DNA of 64,000 nt. Source: Citrobacter farmeri. Its GTDB lineage: Bacteria; Pseudomonadota; Gammaproteobacteria; Enterobacterales; Enterobacteriaceae. Where the stretch lies: contig NZ_CP077291.1 in the NCBI RefSeq assembly GCF_019048065.1, forward strand, positions 2,976,001 to 3,040,000. Direction: 5' to 3'. The position numbers were made by a program, and so were the translations under genes. The notes beneath the pieces are model-generated. The model was not told the origin of the DNA. It searched no databases and saw only the letters and a list, made by a program, of their open reading frames with translations. Of this stretch, positions 8,769-18,032 are shown one piece after another (position 1 is the first letter of the stretch; the number at the start of each line of letters is the position of its first letter).

Positions 8769-9682
8769 GAGCACCACGTGATGAGATTGGCAATGCCCTG
8801 CTCGCCCTGAAAGAGAAAGGCTATCCGGTTGTCGTTATCGATAGCGATCTGGCAAGTTCGACTCGTACCGATCAATTTCAAAAATCCTGGCCCGATGCCT
8901 TCTTTGAAATGGGGATTGCTGAAGGTTCCGCCATGAGTTTCACCACGGGGCAAGCGCTGGAAGGGAACATCCCGTTCTATGTTAACTTCGCAATGTTTGT
9001 TACTGGCACGGCCTGGACCCAGTTGCGTCAGGCCTGCTATGCAAAAGCGAATATCAAGTTGGTGGGCAGTCATCCTGGTATGGATGATGGGCCGGACGGC
9101 GCATCCCATCACGCGCTGGAAGATCTGGCCTTAACGCGGGTTTTACCTGGGATCACGATTCTGACACCGGCCGACGCGGAGGAAATTGAAGCGGCTTTTG
9201 AACAGGCAGTCAATATTCACGGCCCGGTTTATATTCGTGTGGCACGGGAACCGATGCCTGTACGGGATAAATCCGCCGTTCCGCGCGTGACGGATATTGC
9301 CGCGGTAGAAGACGCTGGTGATGACTTTGCTATCCTCTATGAGGGAACGGTACTGGAACAAGCCAGTGCGGGATATGAACAGCTTTATTCAGCAGGTAAA
9401 CGAGGCAAACTTATTCATGTCGCCACGCTAAAACCGTTTAACCGCCAGCGCTTTCTGCAATTGATTTCGGGTTGTCCGCAGATCGTAACGATTGAAAATC
9501 ACACCATCACCGGTGGACTGGGTGGACAAGTCGCCGAAGTACTGGCAGAGGAAGGATTAGGGATAAGGCTGTCGCGACTTGGGACACAGGATACGTTTAC
9601 CGAATCAGGAAACAGTCGTCAGTTAAAAGAGAAATATGGCATTTCAGCGTCTGGCGTCTGTAAGGCGCTGAGTAAAGACTAA
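8765..9682 (+). CDS. Transketolase, C-terminal (pyrimidine-binding) subunit
   Basis: This is the second half of the split transketolase, 305 residues. The pyrimidine-binding domain includes FFEMGIAEGSAMSF, where Glu53 is the expected cofactor-activating glutamate. It is followed by the substrate-channel stretch SHPGMDDGPDGASHHALEDLAL. A transketolase C-terminal domain occupies about 190-300 (IVTIENHTITGGLGGQVAEVL). The ATG overlaps the TGA of the preceding gene. With its partner it would transfer a two-carbon ketol unit from a ketose phosphate to an aldose phosphate. The donor is probably the sugar phosphate made by the neighbouring PTS, which is an inference from context. Confidence 0.93.
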   Translation: MRAPRDEIGNALLALKEKGYPVVVIDSDLASSTRTDQFQKSWPDAFFEMGIAEGSAMSFTTGQALEGNIPFYVNFAMFVTGTAWTQLRQACYAKANIKLVGSHPGMDDGPDGASHHALEDLALTRVLPGITILTPADAEEIEAAFEQAVNIHGPVYIRVAREPMPVRDKSAVPRVTDIAAVEDAGDDFAILYEGTVLEQASAGYEQLYSAGKRGKLIHVATLKPFNRQRFLQLISGCPQIVTIENHTITGGLGGQVAEVLAEEGLGIRLSRLGTQDTFTESGNSRQLKEKYGISASGVCKALSKD

Positions 9683-9688
9683 TGAGGT

Positions 9689-9720
9689 ACCGGATGGCGA
9701 TTCCCGGAACGCCATCCGGT
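9689..9720. repeat. REP-like palindrome between transketolase and IIA genes
   Basis: ACCGGATGGCG and CGCCATCCGGT are perfect 11-base complementary arms around a 10-base spacer, the sequence style of enterobacterial REP elements. It sits inside the presumed operon, starting 6 bases after the transketolase stop, and could lower expression of the distal IIA gene. Confidence 0.75.
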
Positions 9721-9743
9721 AAAACAGACTACAAGGAACAACA

Positions 9744-10178
9744 ATGGCGCTCCCCCTCTTTTCCGCCTGCCAGTTTCGAGAACAATGCCATTCCTGGCAA
9801 GACGCGGTAAAAACGGCCTGTTTGCCGCTGGAAGAACAGAAAATAATTACTACTGAGTACGCACGGGCAATTATCTATGCCACAGAACAAACCGGCCCCT
9901 GGTATATTTTAAGTCCTGAGTTTGCCCTGCCGCACGCTCGTCCTGAAGAGGGCGTTCTCAGCAGCAAGTCGCATTTGTCGCTCTTGTGTCTGAAAGAGCC
10001 AGTCGCCTTTCCCGGTCACCCGGACGTGCGGCTGGTCATTGTTCTTGCCGCCGCCAGCAGCACTCAGCATATAGAAATGATTCAACAGTTGGTGTGCTGG
10101 CTCGATGACGCAGACCATTTACAAAAACTGAGCGATATCACCACCCCGGCGCAACTACGCTCCTGGCTTGATGCCTGA
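9744..10178 (+). CDS. PTS system IIA component, fructose/mannitol type
   Basis: This 144-residue cytoplasmic phosphocarrier has the EIIA type-2 motif FALPHARPEEGV, in which His64 is the residue expected to take phosphate from HPr. The second half (VKLVIVLAAASSTQHIEMIQQL-like, here VRLVIVLAAASSTQHIEMIQQL) is also typical. AAGGAACAACA precedes the ATG. It completes the IIA-IIB-IIC set, although it sits at the far end of the operon behind a REP-like hairpin, 61 bases after the transketolase stop. The substrate is unknown. Confidence 0.9.
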   Translation: MALPLFSACQFREQCHSWQDAVKTACLPLEEQKIITTEYARAIIYATEQTGPWYILSPEFALPHARPEEGVLSSKSHLSLLCLKEPVAFPGHPDVRLVIVLAAASSTQHIEMIQQLVCWLDDADHLQKLSDITTPAQLRSWLDA

Positions 10179-10325
10179 AATGATCGCGCTTTTCTGCACG
10201 GTAAAAGCGTCCATTTTGAGGAAAATCCCGGTTGGACAAGCAAACGCCGTAACAGCTATTTGATAGAGTAAAAAAGAGGCGAAGCATTATGCGCGGTAAT
10301 TGAGGACAGTGACATCATACATAAA

Positions 10326-10347
10326 CAGCATGCGATATCGCATGCTG
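10326..10347. repeat. Perfect 22-bp palindrome downstream of ycaD
   Basis: CAGCATGCGAT and ATCGCATGCTG abut as an uninterrupted palindrome 11 bases after the ycaD stop (minus strand). As RNA it would form a hairpin only with a strained loop, and it has no strong T run. It could be a weak terminator or a protein-binding site. The function is unknown. Confidence 0.6.
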
Positions 10348-10357
10348 CCTGTCCGGA

Positions 10358-11506
10358 TTAAACGTGGGCAACCGGATTCGGGGTATGCCCGGCATTGCGC
10401 AGCAGCATCAGTAAATAAATAAACGACACGCTGGCAATCATAATAAACAGAAGATTATCGGAATAATTCTGCATCAGCATGGCCGTGAAGGAAGGGCCCA
10501 ACAGGCTGCCTACGGTATAACTCAGCAGTAACGCCTGGTTCATCGCCACCAGTTGGTGATGTTCTACTTTTTCACAGGCCCACGCCATGGCAACCGGGTA
10601 GAGCGTAAAACCGGCCGCCCCGAGGATAAAGAGCGCCGGGGCCATCGCCGCCTGGCTTAACATCGCGATGCTGCCGAGGATCACGACGAACACCTGCACG
10701 CGCAATACCAGCAGTCGACCAAACTTATCCGCCAGTCGCCCGATTGGCCACTGACCAAGGATCCCTGCGCTTACCAGTACCGCCATCCAGAAACCAATAC
10801 TCGCGTTGCTCATTCCCTGGTGATTGAGATACAGCGGCATCAGGCCGTACAACGAGCCGAGGACAATCCCGGAAATGATACAGCCATTGACGCCCAGCCG
10901 TGCCTGACGCAGTTTCAGCATCGCAGCGATCGGTGTGTTACTGTGGTCTTCAGACTGCTGATTCAGGATGCGGGTAAACAGCAGCGGTAAAATCCCTGCC
11001 AAAATCAGTCCCGTGGCCCATGGCAGCACACTCATCAATTCCGTAGAGACTTTGCTGACCAGTAATTGCCCGAGAAACGTCCCCACATAGTAGATCATCA
11101 TATAGGCGGCCAGCAGGCGACCACGGTTGCGTGATGTCCCGCTGCACATCAGCGCACTCTCGACGACAACCCAGATCATGGCGCAGCCAACACCTGCGAC
11201 AAAGCGCCACGCCAGCCAACTCCAGAAACCAACCATCACACCGAGCCCCACACAACCAGCAGCAAAGATCAGCGAGGCAAGGTAGTAGCTTCGGTTAAAC
11301 CCAAGTCGCTTGATTAACTGTCCTGTCAGAAGCGTCCCCACCAGATTACCGGTGAAATAGGACGAACTAACCATACCCACCTGCCATGTCGGCAGGTTTT
11401 CCTGGGCGAGCCAAAGCGGGACGAGCGTGTTCAGCACCGCGATCGCCAGGGTCAGCAGAAGTAGACCAGCCAGCAAAAGCAAGACAGGTCGAGTATAGGT
11501 GGACAT
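10358..11506 (-). CDS. ycaD: MFS-type transporter YcaD
   Basis: This 382-residue major-facilitator-superfamily protein has the E. coli YcaD length. Twelve hydrophobic segments are apparent, with the loop motif [13 protein letters not shown] between segments 2 and 3 and the related loop [10 protein letters not shown] in the second half. The substrate of YcaD is not established. The gene stands alone on the minus strand, convergent with the PTS/transketolase operon and divergent from ycaC. It marks the point where core E. coli-type order resumes. Confidence 0.92.
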   Translation of the reverse strand: MSTYTRPVLLLLAGLLLLTLAIAVLNTLVPLWLAQENLPTWQVGMVSSSYFTGNLVGTLLTGQLIKRLGFNRSYYLASLIFAAGCVGLGVMVGFWSWLAWRFVAGVGCAMIWVVVESALMCSGTSRNRGRLLAAYMMIYYVGTFLGQLLVSKVSTELMSVLPWATGLILAGILPLLFTRILNQQSEDHSNTPIAAMLKLRQARLGVNGCIISGIVLGSLYGLMPLYLNHQGMSNASIGFWMAVLVSAGILGQWPIGRLADKFGRLLVLRVQVFVVILGSIAMLSQAAMAPALFILGAAGFTLYPVAMAWACEKVEHHQLVAMNQALLLSYTVGSLLGPSFTAMLMQNYSDNLLFIMIASVSFIYLLMLLRNAGHTPNPVAHV

Positions 11507-11819
11507 GAGTATAAACCGTGAGGAAGTTCAAATTTCACGCGCATCATGCCACTAACAAAAACATTGTCAATCGGCGCAAACCGTGGCGCGACGGCCCTTT
11601 TCAACCTTCGATTGAATTTATTGATTAAGAACATGAATTATTGCTGACTCGCGCATCCCATGCTGCTGTTTTCATTGATTTAACGCAAAAGAACTCCGTT
11701 TCGCTTAGTCGAAAAATCTCATAGTTCCGGCAACAATTTTTTTCCGTTCTATGCTTTGAATGAACCCTATGCACCTGAATAAATCTGGGCGCAGAGTTGA
11801 CTCAAGCAAGGAGAAGAGT

Positions 11820-12446
11820 ATGACCAAGCCTTATGTTCGTCTCGATAAAAACGACGCAGCCGTTCTTCTGGTGGATCACCAGGCAGGACTGCTCTCACTG
11901 GTCAGGGATATTGACCCCGATAAATTTAAAAACAACGTGCTCGCGCTGGGCGATTTAGCCAAATATTTTAAGTTACCAACCATCCTCACCACCAGTTTCG
12001 AAACCGGGCCAAACGGACCGCTGGTTCCCGAACTAAAAGCCCAGTTCCCGGATGCCCCGTACATTGCACGTCCAGGTAACATCAACGCCTGGGATAACGA
12101 AGACTTCGTGAAGGCCGTCAAAGCCACAGGGAAAAAGCAGCTAATTATTGCCGGCGTCGTGACTGAAGTTTGTGTAGCATTTCCGGCACTGTCAGCGATT
12201 GAAGAGGGATTTGACGTATTTGTGGTAACCGATGCTTCAGGGACGTTTAATGAAATTACCCGCCATGCCGCGTGGGACAGGATGTCGCAGGCTGGCGCAC
12301 AGTTGATGACATGGTTTGGCGTGGCGTGTGAATTGCACCGCGACTGGCGCAATGACATCGAAGGGCTGGCGACGCTGTTCTCCAACCATATTCCGGACTA
12401 CCGCAACCTGATGACCAGTTACGATACGTTGACTAAGCAGAAGTAA
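11820..12446 (+). CDS. ycaC: YcaC, cysteine-hydrolase (isochorismatase-like) family
   Basis: This 208-residue member of the isochorismatase-like hydrolase family is nearly identical to E. coli YcaC, which forms an octameric ring; its physiological substrate is unknown. The catalytic residues known for the family are visible: Asp19 (LLVDHQAG), Arg84 (YIARPG) and Cys118 (VVTEVCVAF). The start at 11820 (MTKPYVRLDK) follows AAGGAGAAGAGT and matches E. coli. The upstream in-frame ATG at 11760 would add 20 unsupported residues. A strong bidirectional terminator separates it from the convergent dmsC. Confidence 0.95.
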   Translation: MTKPYVRLDKNDAAVLLVDHQAGLLSLVRDIDPDKFKNNVLALGDLAKYFKLPTILTTSFETGPNGPLVPELKAQFPDAPYIARPGNINAWDNEDFVKAVKATGKKQLIIAGVVTEVCVAFPALSAIEEGFDVFVVTDASGTFNEITRHAAWDRMSQAGAQLMTWFGVACELHRDWRNDIEGLATLFSNHIPDYRNLMTSYDTLTKQK

Positions 12447-12474
12447 AAGACCGGGGCGAAAGCCCCGGTCTTTT
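12445..12474. terminator. Bidirectional terminator between ycaC and dmsC
   Basis: AAAAGACCGGGGC and GCCCCGGTCTTTT form a perfect 13-bp stem with a GAAA loop. The A and T tracts on the two sides make it work in both directions. It starts inside the ycaC stop codon and ends 4 bases before the last codon of dmsC. Confidence 0.95.
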
Positions 12475-12477
12475 CAC

Positions 12478-13341
12478 TTAACTGGCAACCGCCATACCGA
12501 CGGTCATATGAAGGCCATAGAATACGCCACGACCGATCAGTTCTCCCACCAGCAGCAGAATAAAGGCCACTGACAGCAGCGGAACCGCAGGCTGATAACC
12601 TTTCAACTGGGGGACAATCCAGCAGCACAGCGCCACAGCCAGTACCCCAATGCGCCAGGCCATCAGCGAACCATAGTCCGGTACCAGCGCTGTAGCCTGC
12701 TGGACAGAACTGTGAATGGTCGACAGTTCCGCGCCCTGCATCACCGCCATGATGGCACTAATCACCAGTGCCAACAGCGATATCGCAGGCAACAGACGCA
12801 TCGCCCAGCCGTCAACACCCGCCACACGCAGCAGCAGGTAGCCCAACAACGGTCCCCCCATCAGCAGCGTCAGGAAGAAGCCCAACGGCGTCCAGACGCT
12901 GTACCAGGTCGGTACGGTATCGATGCTGTTATAGACGCGCACCATCATCCAGACAAACAGCACGCCCAGCACCATCGTCAGCAGCAGCCACAGGTTACGC
13001 AGGGCCGGAGAGAGCTTTTTCAACACTGCCAACAGCCAGCCAATCCCGCCAACCGCAAAGAAAATCGAACCGCTGGCAATTTCATTACTCAGCGCCGACG
13101 ACCCTACGCGATTAAGCGAGTTAAAGGCCCGCATTGGCGAGCCGAGATGCAGCATGGAAGCGATAAAACCAATTCCCATCAGCACCCACAGAGCGAACAT
13201 GCAGGTAATCACGCGCTGTTGCGTTTCTGCCCGCAGGTCGCCTTTCATCAGCGCCAGCGCCAGAACAATAAAGCCACCAACCACACATTGTCCGAAGACC
13301 GTGAAGATCATCAGCGGCCATTCATGCCATCCACTTCCCAT
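12478..13341 (-). CDS. dmsC: DMSO reductase membrane anchor subunit DmsC
   Basis: DmsC anchors the DmsAB catalytic dimer to the membrane and oxidises menaquinol to feed electrons to it. The 287-residue product has eight hydrophobic segments and matches E. coli DmsC in length and sequence. The start at 13341 (MGSGWHEWPL) is preceded by GGAGGTGTAAG, which lies in the end of dmsB. The dmsB stop is 1 base away, so the two are tightly coupled. Upstream in-frame extension lies inside dmsB and is rejected. It is the last gene of dmsABC. Confidence 0.97.
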   Translation of the reverse strand: MGSGWHEWPLMIFTVFGQCVVGGFIVLALALMKGDLRAETQQRVITCMFALWVLMGIGFIASMLHLGSPMRAFNSLNRVGSSALSNEIASGSIFFAVGGIGWLLAVLKKLSPALRNLWLLLTMVLGVLFVWMMVRVYNSIDTVPTWYSVWTPLGFFLTLLMGGPLLGYLLLRVAGVDGWAMRLLPAISLLALVISAIMAVMQGAELSTIHSSVQQATALVPDYGSLMAWRIGVLAVALCCWIVPQLKGYQPAVPLLSVAFILLLVGELIGRGVFYGLHMTVGMAVAS

Positions 13342-13342
13342 C

Positions 13343-13960
13343 TTACACCTCCTTCGGATTCGCCAGATAACCGGTGGTATCCCCGGTCGGACGGCTGTTG
13401 GCATTGGGTTTGATCACAATACTCGGCTTCGTGAAGTGCGCGCCCGGCAGTGGCGCAACGGCCGCCAGCTCACCGTGTTTCTTACGCAGTTCGTCGATGG
13501 GGCCGAAATCCAGCGCGCGCAGCGGACAGGACTCGACACAGATCGGTTTCTTACCGTCAGCGACGCGGTCATGACAGCCGTCGCATTTGGTCATGTGGCC
13601 TTTGGCCGCGTTGTACTGCGGCGCGCCGTATGGGCAGGCCATGTGGCAGTAGCGGCAGCCAATGCAGACATCTTCATCCACGACCACAAAACCGTCTTCC
13701 CGCTTGTGCATCGCGCCGCTCGGACAGACCTTGGTACAGGCCGGGTCTTCGCAGTGGTTGCAGGCAATGGACAGATAGTAAGCAAAAACGTTCTGGTGCC
13801 AGACGCCGTTGTCTTCCTGCCAGTCGCCGCCCGCGTATTCATAGATACGGCGGAAGCTGACATCCGGGGTTAAATCTTTGTAATCTTTACAGGCCAGTTC
13901 GCAGGTTTTACAACCGGTGCAACGGCTGGAATCAATAAAAAATCCATACTGGGTTGTCAT
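13343..13960 (-). CDS. dmsB: DMSO reductase iron-sulfur subunit DmsB
   Basis: DmsB carries four 4Fe-4S clusters that wire DmsC to the molybdenum site in DmsA. The product has 205 residues, as in E. coli. Ferredoxin-type cysteine clusters are evident: CTGCKTCELACKDYK near residue 15, CNHCEDPACTKVCPSGA, CIGCRYCHMACPYGAP and CDGCHDRVADGKKPICVESCP. The third group has the arginine (CIGCRYC) found in E. coli DmsB. It starts 10 bases after dmsA, preceded by AAGGAGTAACCG. Confidence 0.97.
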   Translation of the reverse strand: MTTQYGFFIDSSRCTGCKTCELACKDYKDLTPDVSFRRIYEYAGGDWQEDNGVWHQNVFAYYLSIACNHCEDPACTKVCPSGAMHKREDGFVVVDEDVCIGCRYCHMACPYGAPQYNAAKGHMTKCDGCHDRVADGKKPICVESCPLRALDFGPIDELRKKHGELAAVAPLPGAHFTKPSIVIKPNANSRPTGDTTGYLANPKEV

Positions 13961-13970
13961 CGGTTACTCC

Positions 13971-16415
13971 TTACACCTTCTCAACCTGAACAAGGTTCGT
14001 ATGTGACGGGTTCCCCTTCGCCAGAGGAGACGGACGCTGGGTGGTCAATACGTTGATACAACCGCCCTGGTCAATGCGTTTTGTATCCGGGTCATACCAG
14101 GCCCCCTCACCTAACGCGACCACGCCGGGCATCATACGCGGCGTCACTTTTGCCTCAATATGTAGCTCTCCACGGCCGTTGAAAATACGAACTTTATCGC
14201 CGTTGTTGATACCGCGCTTTTGCGCATCGAGCGGGTTAATCCACATCTCCTGACGGCACGATGCTTTCAGAACATCCACGTTGCCATAGGTCGAGTGAAC
14301 GCGAGATTTATAGTGGAAGCCCGTAAGCTGTAGCGGGTAATCTTTGGTCAACGGGTCGTTGTAGTTCTCAAAGCCCGGCGTGTAGATCGGCAATGGATCG
14401 ATGACATCGCCTTCCGGCAATTCCCAGGTAGCAGCAATCTCTGCCAGCTCCTGCGAGTAGATCTCGATTTTACCCGACGGTGTCGTCAACGGGTTAGCCT
14501 GCGGATCGTCGCGGAATGCCTTATAGGCCACATGATGCCCTTGCGGATCGCGCTGCTTAAACAAACCCTGTTTGCGGAATTCCTCAAAGGTCGGCAGCTC
14601 CGGAATCGCTTTACGCGACTGTTCGTACAGATGACGCATCCACTCTTCCTGAGTGCGCCCTTCGGTAAACTGCTGCTCGACACCCAGGCGCTTCGCTAAC
14701 TCACTGGTCATTTCATAGATGGTTTTGCATTCGAAACGCGGCTTAATGGCCTGATCGGCGAAAATCACGTAAGACATATTCCCGCAAGAGGCGTCCAGCG
14801 CGAAGTCCATCTGCTCAGAAGCCGTGCAGTCGGGCAGCAGGATATCGGCATACTTCGCCGACGATGTCATGTGACAGTCGATGACGACAATCATTTCGCA
14901 CTTCTTGTCATCCTGCAGAATATCGTGCGTGCGGTTGATCTCTGAGTGCTGGTTGATCAGACAGTTACCGGCGTAGTTCCAGATCATCTTAATCGGCACG
15001 TCGAGTTTGTCTTTACCGCGCACCCCATCACGCAGCGCGGTCATTTCCGGACCACGTTCAATTGCATCGGTCCACATAAACATGGAGATACTGGTTTCCA
15101 CCGGGTTTTCCAGCGTGGGCATCCGAACAAACGGCAGATCGTAAGAGCCTTCACGTGCGCCGCTGTTGCCACCATGAATCCCGACGTTACCGGTCAGAAT
15201 TGCCAGCATAGAAATAGCCCGGGTGGCGATTTCGCCATTCGCATGACGTTGCGGTCCCCAGCCCTGACTGATATAGGCCGGTTTTGCACTGCCGATCTCA
15301 CGAGCCAGTTTGATAATGCGATCTGCCGGGATGCCGGTAATTTGCGCCGCCCATTCAGGCGTTTTTGGCGTACCGTCATTCCCCTGACCGAGGATATAGG
15401 CCTTATAGTGACCATTCTTCGGCGCGCTGGCAGGCAAGGTTTTCTCGTCGTAGCCCACACAGTACTTATCGAGGAACGGCTGATCGACCATATTCTCAGT
15501 GATCAGCACGTAAGCCAGTGCATTCACCAGCGCCGCATCGGTACCCGGACGAATCGGGATCCACTCGTCTTCGCGACCAGCCCCCGTATCGGTATAGCGC
15601 GGATCGATAATGATCATCCGGGCATTCGATTTCTGTCTCGCCTGCTCCAGATAGTAGGTAACCCCACCGCCGCTCATGCGGGTTTCACCAGGGTTGTTAC
15701 CGAACAGCACGACCAGCTTACTGTTTTCGATATCGGACGGGCTGTTACCATCCGCCCAGCCGCCGTAGGTGTAGTTCAGACCCGCTGCAATCTGTGCGGA
15801 GGAGTAGTCGCCATAGTGGTTCAGATAACCGCCGCAGCAGTTCATCAGGCGTGCCACCAGAGTATCTCCTGGCGGCCATGAGCGGGTCATTGTACCGCCC
15901 AGCGTACCGGTGCCGTAGTTCAGGTAGATAGACTCGTTGCCGTAATCCTTAATCAGACGCTGCATATTGCTGGTAATGATGTCGAAAGCCTCATCCCAAC
16001 TAATGCGTTCGAATTTACCTTCTCCGCGTTTACCCACGCGTTTCATCGGGTATTTCAGACGATCCGGATTATAGACGCGACGGCGCATAGAGCGGCCACG
16101 CAGACAGGCACGCACCTGATGCAAACCGTCATAGTTGTCATCACCGGTATTGTCGGTTTCAACGTATTTGATTTCGCCATCCACAACATGCATGCGCAAC
16201 GGGCAACGACTCCCGCAGTTCACTGTACATGCGCTCCAGATGACTTTTTCACTGACCTGTACCGGACTCAACGCTTCGGCAGCATTGGCAATTCGGGTAA
16301 ATGGCAGGGTAAACGCGCTGCTGGCCATCGCCAGTCCGCCTATGGCCGTCGTTTTGACTAAACCACGACGACTCACCTCCGCTGCCATCACGGCATCAGG
16401 GATCTTAGTATTCAT
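13971..16415 (-). CDS. dmsA: DMSO reductase catalytic subunit DmsA (Tat-exported)
   Basis: DmsA is the molybdopterin-guanine-dinucleotide subunit that reduces DMSO and various N-oxides in anaerobic respiration. The 814 residues equal E. coli length. A twin-arginine signal (SRRGLVK at 15-21) is followed by a hydrophobic stretch and a likely AxA cleavage site (ANA). Then comes CTVNCGSRC for the first iron-sulfur cluster and the molybdopterin oxidoreductase domains. dmsB and dmsC follow on the same strand. Anaerobic induction by FNR and repression by NarL are known in E. coli. The FNR-like site here is weaker than the E. coli one. Confidence 0.97.
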   Translation of the reverse strand: MNTKIPDAVMAAEVSRRGLVKTTAIGGLAMASSAFTLPFTRIANAAEALSPVQVSEKVIWSACTVNCGSRCPLRMHVVDGEIKYVETDNTGDDNYDGLHQVRACLRGRSMRRRVYNPDRLKYPMKRVGKRGEGKFERISWDEAFDIITSNMQRLIKDYGNESIYLNYGTGTLGGTMTRSWPPGDTLVARLMNCCGGYLNHYGDYSSAQIAAGLNYTYGGWADGNSPSDIENSKLVVLFGNNPGETRMSGGGVTYYLEQARQKSNARMIIIDPRYTDTGAGREDEWIPIRPGTDAALVNALAYVLITENMVDQPFLDKYCVGYDEKTLPASAPKNGHYKAYILGQGNDGTPKTPEWAAQITGIPADRIIKLAREIGSAKPAYISQGWGPQRHANGEIATRAISMLAILTGNVGIHGGNSGAREGSYDLPFVRMPTLENPVETSISMFMWTDAIERGPEMTALRDGVRGKDKLDVPIKMIWNYAGNCLINQHSEINRTHDILQDDKKCEMIVVIDCHMTSSAKYADILLPDCTASEQMDFALDASCGNMSYVIFADQAIKPRFECKTIYEMTSELAKRLGVEQQFTEGRTQEEWMRHLYEQSRKAIPELPTFEEFRKQGLFKQRDPQGHHVAYKAFRDDPQANPLTTPSGKIEIYSQELAEIAATWELPEGDVIDPLPIYTPGFENYNDPLTKDYPLQLTGFHYKSRVHSTYGNVDVLKASCRQEMWINPLDAQKRGINNGDKVRIFNGRGELHIEAKVTPRMMPGVVALGEGAWYDPDTKRIDQGGCINVLTTQRPSPLAKGNPSHTNLVQVEKV

Positions 16416-16552
16416 AAAGGCTCACTCTGCTTGCTTACAGTAAAAAAAAGAAATTAATGTTATTTTTTGTGTAGTTAAGTAGCGGTATATAGATATATAT
16501 ACATCGACTTTATAGGATAACAGTGCAAAATGCTGAGTTTCATTCAAAGGTA

Positions 16553-16593
16553 ATCTTACCCCCAAGGGAGTAATGATTATTGTCCGGTGTCAA
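16553..16593 (-). promoter_or_regulatory. dmsA promoter with degenerate FNR-like box
   Basis: On the minus strand TTGAC-ACCG-GACAA (16580-16593) aligns with the E. coli dmsA FNR site and keeps 7 of the 10 consensus bases. A TAAGAT hexamer (16553-16558) could be the -10, placing the box near -41. The flanking text is recognisably related to the E. coli dms promoter as I remember it. Confidence 0.55.
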
Positions 16594-16601
16594 ACAGGCA
16601 T

Positions 16602-16627
16602 AAAAAAAGCGCCCAAAGGCGCTTTTT
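16602..16627 (-). terminator. serS terminator
   Basis: AAAAAGCGCC and GGCGCTTTTT pair perfectly around a CAAA loop. On the minus strand the stem is followed by a run of U, 20 bases after the serS stop. It separates serS from the dmsA promoter. Confidence 0.9.
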
Positions 16628-16647
16628 AGAAAGGGATGAAGCGGGGA

Positions 16648-18015
<1,368 letters not shown>

Positions 18016-18032
18016 TTACCGCAACGCCTGCG

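Noticed and set aside
14946..15881. 311-codon open frame antisense to dmsA
   Set aside because: It is a shadow of the strongly conserved dmsA frame, and its translation is rich in His, Arg and Thr with no recognisable domain.
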